A stretch of DNA of 64,000 bases. It comes from Bowmanella denitrificans (GTDB taxonomy: Bacteria > Pseudomonadota > Gammaproteobacteria > Enterobacterales > Alteromonadaceae). Positions 56,755-63,949 of this stretch are shown in pieces. Below the pieces are notes generated by a model. It did not search any database, was not told the DNA's origin, and worked only from the letters and a program-made list of their open reading frames with translations. The stretch lies in contig NZ_PEBU01000005.1 of the NCBI RefSeq assembly GCF_002887595.1, positions 285,105-349,104 on the forward strand, given 5' to 3'. Position 1 is the stretch's first letter. Every line of letters begins with the position of its first letter. The translations under genes were made by a program, and so were the position numbers.

Positions 56755-57114
56755 TCACATTTTCTGCCAGTGAGCCGGGTAACGGCTTTTAAAAACAATA
56801 TTTATATAATCTTCCAACTCAAGGCTGCCATTTTTGACCATGGGGAAAAAGTATATCGCTGCACAGAACGAACAAAATAAGTATATGCAAAGTAACAGTA
56901 ACAGTGCGCCACAACCAAAAACAGAGTAAACGATTTGATCACTGTATTCCTTTAATGGAACGTCAAGATCGACGCCGAATACTGGTAACGCTCTCATAAA
57001 CAAAAGATAAGCTACTAATCCACCTAGAATGCAACCGGCAGTACCAACTTTCGCTGATTTCTCATAGAAGTATGGCTTGAGATTGAGCTGGCTCTTTATC
57101 GATTTAATTAAAAT
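56755..57114 (-). CDS. Small membrane protein with non-canonical start (cassette gene)
   Basis: The frame is open from a TAG at 57118-57120 and gives 119 residues if it begins at ATT 57114; the first ordinary start is TTG 57003, which would cut off KSIKSQLNLKPYFYEKSAKV and most of the first membrane segment (CILGGLVAYLLF). GGAGG lies 8 bases before the ATT. An in-frame ATG sits four codons upstream of the ATT but is cut off by that TAG. Two membrane segments are visible (the second CGALLLLLCIYLFCSFCAAIYF). No family recognised. Either a rare ATT start is used or the gene is broken. Confidence 0.5.
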   Translation of the reverse strand: MLIKSIKSQLNLKPYFYEKSAKVGTAGCILGGLVAYLLFMRALPVFGVDLDVPLKEYSDQIVYSVFGCGALLLLLCIYLFCSFCAAIYFFPMVKNGSLELEDYINIVFKSRYPAHWQKM

Positions 57115-57137
57115 GACCTATCCCTCCATAATGTATA

Positions 57138-57295
57138 ACGAATCATATGGACTCCCTTTTCCCAAAGTTCTACCACGTCTAATTGGCAACCATTGAGAAG
57201 AACCAACCATGTCCGATGACAACTATGTCTATGGCATTGATTTAGCCAAACAGAGTTTTAGTATCCATGGCGACAGTTTACCTGACAAGGTTTGA
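57138..57295 (+). mobile_element. IS110-family 5' remnant, left copy
   Basis: A leader (AACGAATCATATGGACTCCC...) and the first 28 codons of a transposase from ATG 57209: SDDNYVYGIDLAKQSFSIHG carries the first conserved Asp of the IS110 DEDD domain. The frame stops at 57293 where the sequence changes to a TATGACGCC-type repeat. A matching but diverged fragment lies in inverse orientation at 63636-63850. Confidence 0.8.
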
Positions 57296-57385
57296 ATAAC
57301 TGGCCTCCATATCTTATATGACGCCCTCCATTGCGCGCCGGTCCTATTTACACTGGGCGTCTGGCCAAAACCGCTGGCGATATCC

Positions 57386-58540
57386 TTAATTGGATGTCGT
57401 TAGCAGGGCTTTGAGTTGCTCTAGCGGCAGGGCTTTTACGCAGTTGGCTTTGCCTGTGTCACTGCGGGTACCGCAGGTGTCGGTGGCTTTTAGCATGGAG
57501 TTATAGATCGCTTCTTCGCTGGCCTCGATAACCGCCTGGAACAGGGGCGACATACTGCCGTTTGGCACAGACTCGGTGCTGGATACCTCACCGCGGCGCT
57601 CAGCGGTGCGACGTACCGACGCGGCGGTGGAGAAACTCAGCACATAATCCCCTGAGCCATTGGTAAAAGACGCCCCGGTGCGGGCTAGGCCTGCCACCGC
57701 TCTTTTAGCTAAACGGGTTAGATTGCGATCCGACAAAGGCGCATCGGTCGCCACAATCAACATAATGGAGCCGTCGGCCACCTCAGAGTCCAGCGCATCT
57801 TTCAGATAATACTGGCCAAGCGCCTCACCCACAGGCTGACCGGCAATCTGCAATACCCCGCCGTAGTTAGACTGCACCAACACCCCTACCGTATAGCCGC
57901 CCAGTTTGGCTGGCAGCACACGGGAACTGGTGCCAATACCGCCTTTCCAGCCAAAGGCTACCGTGCCGGTGCCAGCCCCCACCGCCCCTTCGGCCACCGG
58001 CCCGTCACTGGCATTTGAGATAGCTTTCAGACCATGTTCGGCCTTAAGGGCGCGCTTGCGAATATCATTTAAGCGGCTGTCGTTGGTTTCCCCCACCACC
58101 GCATTTACCGACACCACCTGTTCATTGCCAGGTTGCTTTAAGGTCCAGCCAATAATGGCCTCGGCGGCCAGTGGCACCGACAGGGTATTGGTGAGCAGAA
58201 TCGGGGTTTCAATCTCCCCCAGCTCTTGTATTTGTGAAATGCCGGTGAGCTTGCCATAGCCATTGGCCACATACAGCCCGGCGGGCACTTTGTCCTGATA
58301 CAGGTTGCCGCCATGGGGCAAAATCGCCGTGACGCCGGTACGCACATCCTGCCCGTCCACCAAAGTCACCTGCCCGACCAGCACCCCTTGCACATCGGTA
58401 ATGGCATTATGCTGGCCGGTTTTAAGAATACCTGGTGCTATACCTAAGTCCCGGCTGCGGGGTTTGGCATCATCGGCCAGCGCCTGCGCCGCCACCAACA
58501 AACCGCCCACTAACAAGGCCAAAGCCGCTTTGTTCTGCAT
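57386..58540 (-). CDS. P1-family (DmpA/BapA-type) aminopeptidase, exported
   Basis: 384 residues with a signal peptide (LALLVGGLLVAAQALA). Family P1 enzymes cleave themselves before a Ser that becomes the nucleophile; here DGSIMLIVATDAPLSDRNL fits, with cleavage between Gly257 and Ser258. Upstream features AITDVQGVLVGQVTL, GVTAILPHGG and SVNAVVGETNDSRLND are conserved in the family. They release N-terminal D- or beta-amino acids from peptides. The gene is flanked on both sides by repeats and an IS110 remnant but its base composition is like the core chromosome. No operon partner. Confidence 0.9.
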   Translation of the reverse strand: MQNKAALALLVGGLLVAAQALADDAKPRSRDLGIAPGILKTGQHNAITDVQGVLVGQVTLVDGQDVRTGVTAILPHGGNLYQDKVPAGLYVANGYGKLTGISQIQELGEIETPILLTNTLSVPLAAEAIIGWTLKQPGNEQVVSVNAVVGETNDSRLNDIRKRALKAEHGLKAISNASDGPVAEGAVGAGTGTVAFGWKGGIGTSSRVLPAKLGGYTVGVLVQSNYGGVLQIAGQPVGEALGQYYLKDALDSEVADGSIMLIVATDAPLSDRNLTRLAKRAVAGLARTGASFTNGSGDYVLSFSTAASVRRTAERRGEVSSTESVPNGSMSPLFQAVIEASEEAIYNSMLKATDTCGTRSDTGKANCVKALPLEQLKALLTTSN

Positions 58541-58633
58541 AAATGCTCCTTTAGTTGTGGATTTACGCTAATTGAGGGAATCATTTGTTGCAAGTCTAAA
58601 GGGGTGAAACAACGGAGTCGCCGTCCTAGCTTC

Positions 58634-58980
58634 TATGACACTCCATCCGTGGAGCGCCAGTCACTTTTACAACAAGCATCCTGCCTGTTGCCTTGCTGGC
58701 GAGCTAAAGCTGTTCAAATTGGTTCCAGACCAGACTTTTCCCAAATATATTCACCACGAAGGGCGCGAAGTGCTCGAAGGACAACACCGATTGACCACTC
58801 TTCGTGTTCTTCTGATCTTCGTGGTAGAGAAATAGTCACCTGTAAAAAGTTTGGGTATGTGACTTCCTTGTCCTATATGACACGCCGTCCGTGGCGCGCC
58901 AGTCACTTTTACAACAAGCATCCTGCCTGTTGCCTTGCAGGCCAGCTAAAGCTGTTCAATCTGGTTCCAGACCAGATTGT
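58634..58980. repeat. Tandem composite repeat, about 242-bp unit, 1.4 copies
   Basis: TATGACACTCCATCCGTGGA at 58634 and TATGACACGCCGTCCGTGGC at 58876 each start a unit continuing GCCAGTCACTTTTACAACAA, GCATCCTGCCTGTTGCCTTG and AAAGCTGTTC...GGTTCCAGACCAGA. The first unit also holds the ACCACGAAGG/CTTCGTGGTA pair (about 58753-58832). Related to copy A at 55924. With the next feature this fills most of the 946-bp gap 58541-59486; the small open frames here are not genes. Confidence 0.88.
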
Positions 58981-59016
58981 CTTTGATCGTGCAAATCAAA
59001 GTAACCAAAAGAAACA

Positions 59017-59198
59017 CGCCCGCTGGATTCCCAACAACGTCAGCTCAGGCCACCACTAAAAGGCGGTCGTGAAAACGACGTTCCAGACGCGTCTTCTACT
59101 CAATTTTCTCCCAGCAAATTGCCCACCTTTTAGCAGCGCCCTGAACCGACCCGGAATTTTTAAGCGGGGGTCAAAGCGGCTCGGGCCGCTTAAGGGGG
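59017..59198. repeat. Left arm of 180-bp inverted repeat around OLD and caspase genes
   Basis: Runs from CGCCCGCTGGATTCC to GGGCCGCTTAAGGGGG and matches the reverse complement of 63367-63546 over its full length at roughly 90 percent by eye (e.g. AAAAGGCGGTCGTGAAAACG, CCAGACGCGTCTTC, CCCACCTTTTAGCAGC). It contains small internal hairpins such as GTCGTGAAAACGAC. Inner distance between arms is 4168 bp. Confidence 0.92.
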
Positions 59199-59402
59199 GC
59201 ATAGGTTGACTTGGTATGAAGTGAATCCATCAAAGGGCAGACTGCTTTTATCAATCACAGATGCAAGGATTTCATAGACGATGCCGTATAACAGCAATGG
59301 TACGGAACACATCCGCCTTCCCCGGCACCATTTTGGAGCAAACTAAAAAGCGCTTGCTAGGCAAAGGGTTAGAAGCATGCTACAAAATAGCTATGTAAAA
59401 GT

Positions 59403-59440
59403 ACGGAACTTATCCGTGTTTAAACACGGATAAGTTCCGT
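59403..59440. repeat. Perfect 38-bp palindrome before the OLD gene, next to a GTTAGCC core-like site
   Basis: ACGGAACTTATCCGTGTTT is followed at once by its exact reverse complement. It is followed by CTAATAACGTTAGCCCC, whose GTTAGCC (59449-59455) resembles the right core site of an attC. A related TACGGAACACATCCG lies at 59300. Perfect pairing without unpaired bases is unlike a normal attC. It ends 46 bp before the gene. Confidence 0.8.
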
Positions 59441-59486
59441 CTAATAACGTTAGCCCCTAAAAAGAATTCAGCCCCAAGGAAGATAT

Positions 59487-61274
59487 ATGAAGCTCAAGAA
59501 TCTTAAAGTTCAGAATTTTCGAGCCTACCAGACAGAAACGGAAATATCCTTCGGCAATATGACAGGCCTCATTGGCAGAAATGATGTTGGAAAAACATCA
59601 ATACTCGATGCGCTGGGAATATTTTTTGGCCATAAGCTATGCAAATATGAAGCTGGGGATAAATGTGTTTATGCCGGTGAAAATGATGATGTAATCATCA
59701 CCTGTGAGTTTGAGGAACTGCCACAAGAAATAGTCCTAGATGCCACATCTGTAACAAGCTTAGATCGTGAGTTTTTGTTAACCGATGAGGGGACACTTTC
59801 GTTATCGAAAGTATTCAAAAAAGGAAAGGGAGTCGGAGCCTACGTAGCTAATTGTGTTCATCCGAGCGCCAGAAACGCTAAGGGAATTCTTTTAAAAAAG
59901 AATGATGAATTGAAATCTATTGCTCAGTCGCTTGGAATTGCAGCGGAAGACAATCGATCTAATGTAAGCTTGCGAGAAGCTATCTATGGTTCTGTTGGTG
60001 ACCTAAAGCTTAAGGAACAATCTGTAGCTTTATCGAAAGAAGATGGAAAAGCTATTTTAGAACAAATTCAAAATCACTTGCCGCACTTCGCACTATTTAG
60101 AGCAGATAGACCTAGCACTGATGAAGAAGCCGAAGTTCAAGATCCAATGAAAGTTGCAATATCTCAAGCAATTGAAGATATATCCCCACAGCTAGAAGAC
60201 ATTAAAGATCAAGTTAAACAAAGAGCTCTTGCTGTCGCAAATAGTACTTTGTCGCATTTGGCCGATTTAGACCCTGAACTCGCTATGTCACTAACTCCAG
60301 ACTTTAAGGCAGATCCAAAATGGGAAGGTATTTTTAAGTTGTCATTAGCTGGCGACGATGATATCCCCATAAATAAAAGAGGTAGCGGAGTAAGACGATT
60401 AGTACTGATTAGCTTTTTCAAAGCAGAGGCAGAACGCATTAAGCGAGAATATCAGGATCGAGGTGTAATCTACGCTATTGAAGAACCCGAAACATCTCAA
60501 CATCCCGATAAGCAAAAGCTTCTCGTTGAAGCCTTTTCTGAAATGGCTGATAAAGATGGGTGCCAAATAGTTATTACCACTCATGTTCCAGCACTCGCTG
60601 AGCAATTACCTATCAAATGCATAAGGCATATTTTCAAGAACAAAGAAGGCGAGATTGAGGTCAACTTTAACCAAGAGGATGTATTTAAGCTTATAGCTAA
60701 AGACTTAGGTGTTCTTCCTGATAGCAGAGCGCAGGTGATAGTTTGCGTTGAAGGTCCAAATGACATAGCGTTCTTTAAAAATCTATCAGCACTTTTACTC
60801 GATGAAGGCCATATGGCCCCTGACTTTGAAAATGATCCAAGAATAGTATTACTTCCCTTGGGTGGAGACACTCTTAGAGATTGGGTCAATGGCCACTACC
60901 TTAAAAATATCGGGAAGCCAGAAGTACATATTTATGATCGGGATGATCAGAATCCACCCAAATATCAAGAAACTTGTGATGCAGTAAATGCTAGAGGCGA
61001 TGGTTCCATAGCATTTATTACGACCAAGCGAGAAGCCGAAAACTATCTCCATCCAGATGCGATTCAAGAAGCCTTAAATATAAGTGTTACATACACAGAT
61101 GACTGTGATGTGCCGTCACTCGTAGGCGCTGCGCTTGGAGTGAATGATAGAACCGCAAAAAGAAGACTAAATCGAGTTGCAGCCAAGAAAATGACTAAAG
61201 AAAGGCTTGATGAAAGAGACCAAAATGGTGAAATACTTGGCTGGTTTAATGAAATATTGCAGAGATGCAGCTAA
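59487..61274 (+). CDS. OLD-family ATPase with TOPRIM nuclease domain (cassette gene)
   Basis: 595 residues. The N-terminal ABC/SMC-type ATPase has Walker A GRNDVGKT (residues 30-37), the signature-like KRGSGVRRLVLISF (297-310), Walker B GVIYAIEEPET (326-336) and the H-loop TTHVPAL (His366). The C-terminal TOPRIM domain has VCVEGPNDIAFF (Glu422) and HIYDRDDQ (Asp484, Asp486), the metal-binding acidic set. This architecture is that of OLD-family nucleases, which include phage-defence proteins such as GajA, though no UvrD-like partner (GajB) is present. AAGGAAG precedes the ATG. Codon use is AT-rich compared with the rest of the window. It ends directly at a canonical attC, so it is an integron gene cassette. 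Confidence 0.92.
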   Translation: MKLKNLKVQNFRAYQTETEISFGNMTGLIGRNDVGKTSILDALGIFFGHKLCKYEAGDKCVYAGENDDVIITCEFEELPQEIVLDATSVTSLDREFLLTDEGTLSLSKVFKKGKGVGAYVANCVHPSARNAKGILLKKNDELKSIAQSLGIAAEDNRSNVSLREAIYGSVGDLKLKEQSVALSKEDGKAILEQIQNHLPHFALFRADRPSTDEEAEVQDPMKVAISQAIEDISPQLEDIKDQVKQRALAVANSTLSHLADLDPELAMSLTPDFKADPKWEGIFKLSLAGDDDIPINKRGSGVRRLVLISFFKAEAERIKREYQDRGVIYAIEEPETSQHPDKQKLLVEAFSEMADKDGCQIVITTHVPALAEQLPIKCIRHIFKNKEGEIEVNFNQEDVFKLIAKDLGVLPDSRAQVIVCVEGPNDIAFFKNLSALLLDEGHMAPDFENDPRIVLLPLGGDTLRDWVNGHYLKNIGKPEVHIYDRDDQNPPKYQETCDAVNARGDGSIAFITTKREAENYLHPDAIQEALNISVTYTDDCDVPSLVGAALGVNDRTAKRRLNRVAAKKMTKERLDERDQNGEILGWFNEILQRCS

Positions 61275-61346
61275 GTCTAACAAGACGCTGCTGTCGGACA
61301 AGTTTTTCGCTGCGCTACAAACTTGCCGCAGAGCGCGGCGTTAAAG
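61275..61346 (+). other. attC recombination site of the OLD gene cassette
   Basis: 72 bp from GTCTAAC (RYYYAAC, 61275-61281) to GTTAAAG (61340-61346). CTG-T-CGG-A-CAAGTTT pairs with AAACTTG-CCG-CAG, leaving T and A unpaired as extrahelical bases, the structural mark used by integron integrases to choose the strand. The outer arms AAGACGC/GCGGCGTT also pair. The loop is TTCGCTGCGCTAC. Confidence 0.88.
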
Positions 61347-61362
61347 CTCTAGGAGAGAGTGG

Positions 61363-63117
61363 ATGCGAGATTTAAAATACGTATTAAAGCAGAGCTATGA
61401 AAGCAGCAGAGCTTTGATTATAGGCATAAATAAATATCAGAATGTCTCTCCACTTGGATATGCCGTAAATGACGCAAAAGAAATAAGGGACATTCTCATT
61501 GGAGAGCTGGGCTTTGAAGCCGAAAATGTTACTTACCTTACTGATAGTGATGCAACCAAATCAAACATCCTAAAATCATTCCTTTCTTTCACATCAGAAC
61601 GTGTGAAGGTCGATGACAGGTTACTCGTTTTTTTTGCTGGTCACGGACACACTAAAGCAGGGTTTCGAGGAGAAGTTGGTTATTTAGTCCCTTACGATGC
61701 AGATATGAATGATTACTCTTCATTCATACGCTGGGACGAGCTTACGAGAAATGCAGAGCTTATCAGAGCGAAGCATATATTATTTATTATGGATGCATGC
61801 TACGGCGGCTTGGCCGTTAATAGAGACATCCAAGCTGGAAGTAGTCGATTTCTAAAAGATATGTACCAAAGATTTTCTCGCCAAGTAATAACAGCGGGAA
61901 AAGCAAATGAAGTTGTTTCTGACTCAGGAGGCCCGATACCTGATCACTCTGTCTTCACAGGCCATCTAATTGAGGGCATTCGCGGCAAAGCTGCAAATGA
62001 ACATGGTGTAATTACAGCTAGCGGTCTTATGGCCTATGTGTACACAAAAGTAGCCAACGATCTAAACTCTGAGCAAACTCCACATTATGGGCAGTTTGAT
62101 GGAGATGGCGACTTTATAATTGTTGCGCCGAATATTGATGAGCTTTCAGGTGATGAGAAGAAGGATATAGATGAGCTTATATCAGTGCCTTATACGGAGG
62201 TGGCGAGGAGTATTGTAACGCTAGAAGAAAAAGTCGATTACGTTAAAGAGCTTTTATCTTCCCAAAAGTCGCACATCAAGCTCCATGATTTTGGAATTGA
62301 AGAAGTGCGCTTATTTCTCTCAAGAACTAGCGAAGATAATTTTGCAGTAAGTGGTAGCTATTCTGACGAAGAGTTCTTGGATCGAATATCTTCTTACGAG
62401 AAGTACACCAGAGACCTTGGCGCAATATTTGCCGTAATGGCATATTGGGCGACTGAGGCAGAATTTGAGGTGTTACGTAAAATTATATCAAGAGCTAGCG
62501 ATAGGCTGATTGAATCGCAAGGGGGACTGACTATCTGGTTAAATCTCCGGTGGTACCCTTTGTTATTACTGCTTTATCAAGCTGGAATCGCGGCTGTAGA
62601 AAGTAAAAACTACCAAGCTCTATCGGCAATCCTTTACACGAAATTGGGCGAGTCAAACTATGGCAATAGTAATCCTTATTTTGCCCAAAAGCTATCTAGC
62701 GGAATTCTTGAGCTTACAAGAACTGATATATTTAAGCGGATTCCGGGGCATGAGCGACAATATACACCTATAAGCGAATATTTGTTTAAGCAAGTTCAGC
62801 CTGTAATAGATGACTTGTTTTTTTTGGGTAAGGGATATGAATCCAGCTTTGATGAGTTTGAAATATTGTACGCCTTAGTAGTAGCGGACCTCAGACTGCA
62901 AGATGGACACGGTATGTGGGGGCCGATAGGTAGGTTTGGATGGAAGTTTTCTAGCAGAGGAGAAAATTCTCCTTTTGTAATGCTTGCGACTGAAGCCGCT
63001 AATTTAAAAGAACATTGGCCACCGATAAAAGCAGGCATGTTTGGAGGCTCATACGAACGCTATGAAAAAGCTGCAAACGAATTCAAAGGTGTTCTTGGGC
63101 GCCTTAATTGGTGGTAG
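61363..63117 (+). CDS. Caspase-like (peptidase C14) protein with unrecognised C-terminal half
   Basis: 584 residues; AGGAGAG precedes the ATG, which lies 16 bp after the attC. The N-terminal caspase-like domain (about residues 10-255) has SRALIIGINKYQ, the catalytic His94 in FFAGHGH and Cys146 in FIMDACYGG, and the domain-ending TPHYGQFDGDGDFII. A short acidic linker and helical segment follow (about 260-305), then some 280 residues without a recognised domain, mostly helical with hydrophobic patches (LGAIFAVMAYWAT; WYPLLLLLYQAGIAA) and aromatic C-terminal segments. Bacterial caspase-like proteases act in cell-suicide defence when activated by a partner. AT-rich like the OLD gene; an attC-like site follows. 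A function with or without the OLD protein is unknown. Confidence 0.9.
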   Translation: MRDLKYVLKQSYESSRALIIGINKYQNVSPLGYAVNDAKEIRDILIGELGFEAENVTYLTDSDATKSNILKSFLSFTSERVKVDDRLLVFFAGHGHTKAGFRGEVGYLVPYDADMNDYSSFIRWDELTRNAELIRAKHILFIMDACYGGLAVNRDIQAGSSRFLKDMYQRFSRQVITAGKANEVVSDSGGPIPDHSVFTGHLIEGIRGKAANEHGVITASGLMAYVYTKVANDLNSEQTPHYGQFDGDGDFIIVAPNIDELSGDEKKDIDELISVPYTEVARSIVTLEEKVDYVKELLSSQKSHIKLHDFGIEEVRLFLSRTSEDNFAVSGSYSDEEFLDRISSYEKYTRDLGAIFAVMAYWATEAEFEVLRKIISRASDRLIESQGGLTIWLNLRWYPLLLLLYQAGIAAVESKNYQALSAILYTKLGESNYGNSNPYFAQKLSSGILELTRTDIFKRIPGHERQYTPISEYLFKQVQPVIDDLFFLGKGYESSFDEFEILYALVVADLRLQDGHGMWGPIGRFGWKFSSRGENSPFVMLATEAANLKEHWPPIKAGMFGGSYERYEKAANEFKGVLGRLNWW

Positions 63118-63118
63118 A

Positions 63119-63180
63119 GCTCTAACAAACGCGTCAATTAGGACGCTCGCAAGCGCGCGCCTATTATGCGGGCGCTGGAG
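63119..63180 (+). other. Degenerate attC-like site after the caspase gene
   Basis: Starts GCTCTAACAAACGCGTCAAT two bases after the stop and ends CTATTATGCGGGCGCTGG. The two ends pair imperfectly (ACGCGTCAATTAGG against CCTATTATGCGG). The right core reads GCGCTGG where GCGTTRG is expected, so it may be inactive. Confidence 0.6.
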
Positions 63181-63366
63181 GATCCCCTCATAATTCAGGT
63201 CTCCCCAACGAATGTACAAGTCGGGAATACTCCTGTAGTGCCCAGCACAATCGTTGTGCAGGAATGGGGTAGTTGGCGCGTTTCCTGACTTCTTTGCCGA
63301 GTCTGACCACCGATAACACCAGACGATGAGATACGGGAATCAAAGGGTCAGTGTTGTTGAAACATT

Positions 63367-63546
63367 CCCCCTAAGCGGCCCAAGCCGCTTTGACCCCGCT
63401 TAAAAATTCCCGGTCGGTTCAGGGTGCTGCTAAAAGGTGGGCAATTTGCTGGGAGCAAATTGAGTGGAAGACGCGTCTGGAACGTCGTTTTCACGACCGC
63501 CTTTTAGTAGTGGCCTGGACTGACGTTGTTTGGAATCCAGCGGGCG
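63367..63546. repeat. Right arm of 180-bp inverted repeat
   Basis: Inverted copy of 59017-59198, from CCCCCTAAGCGGCCCAAGCC to CCAGCGGGCG. A 94-codon open frame crosses it, but as the same sequence occurs without a matching frame in the left arm it is not taken as a gene. Confidence 0.92.
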
Positions 63547-63591
63547 CGCTTTCTTTGCGTCTCGTTTCTTTACCGCGTAGTAAAGAAATGG

Positions 63592-63620
63592 GACTGGCGC
63601 GCCACGGACGGCGTGTCATA
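63592..63620. repeat. Inverted copy of the TATGACACGCC module
   Basis: GACTGGCGCGCCACGGACGG then CGTGTCATA is the reverse complement of the start of the unit at 58876. Thus the inverted symmetry of the region extends beyond the 180-bp arms. Confidence 0.85.
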
Positions 63621-63635
63621 AAGAACATGGAGGTA

Positions 63636-63850
63636 CTAAGTCAGGGCTGCAAAAGCGCCTGTTTGTTGTCCTAATCTACAATAAATAACCCCCGCCTTGC
63701 CACGACAGTCTTCACCATGGATACTGAAACTCAGTTTGGCTAAATCAATGCCATAGAAATAGTTGAAATCAGACATGGACAGTTCTCCTCAATGGTTGCC
63801 ATATAAGTTTGGCAAAACTCCGGGAAAGGGGGAGTCCATATCATTCGTTA
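63636..63850 (-). mobile_element. IS110-family 5' remnant, right copy (inverted)
   Basis: Read leftward: leader AACGAATGATATGGACTCCC, AGGAGAAC ribosome-binding site and a 46-codon frame from ATG 63776 starting SDFNYFYGIDLAKLSFSIHG with the conserved Asp. The frame ends at 63636 and the homology to a transposase is lost after about 30 codons. Diverged from the left copy (57138), so not a recent duplicate. Next to it on the right is GTTAGTTGTTAGCCCC, resembling attC core sequence. Confidence 0.8.
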
Positions 63851-63922
63851 GTTGTTAGCCCCGTGATCCCCTACAAGAATGTGAGAGTTGGTTTTGTCAA
63901 TATTTATACCTCCAAACATCAA

Positions 63923-63949
63923 GTGTAGTGGTCAACTATTTCCAGACAC
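63923..63949. mobile_element. Possible insertion-sequence end at window edge
   Basis: TGTAGTGGTCAACTATTTCC then AGACACC resembles the terminal inverted repeat of some IS3-family elements as I remember them. The element would run out of the window, so this cannot be tested here. Between 63862 and 64000 nothing else was recognised. Confidence 0.3.

Noticed and set aside
58604..59059. 151-codon open frame on the + strand after the P1 peptidase
   Set aside because: It runs through the tandem 242-bp repeat and into the left inverted-repeat arm; its protein repeats the same segment twice (SHFYNKHPACCLAG), as expected from translating a DNA repeat. No ribosome-binding site or family match.
59487..61274. 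Gabija system
   Set aside because: The OLD/TOPRIM protein resembles GajA in layout, but no UvrD-like GajB helicase follows; the next gene is caspase-like and separated by an attC.
61275..61346. Rho-independent terminator or riboswitch between the OLD and caspase genes
   Set aside because: The hairpin has no T-tract after it, but has both integron core sites and unpaired bases at attC positions, so attC explains it better.
56637..63180. CRISPR array or retron
   Set aside because: The repeats here are not short, evenly spaced direct repeats with unique spacers, and no Cas or reverse transcriptase motif is present.
63390..63674. 94-codon open frame crossing the right inverted-repeat arm
   Set aside because: The same sequence in the left arm is not kept as a matching reading frame, and the frame passes through two unrelated repeat modules.
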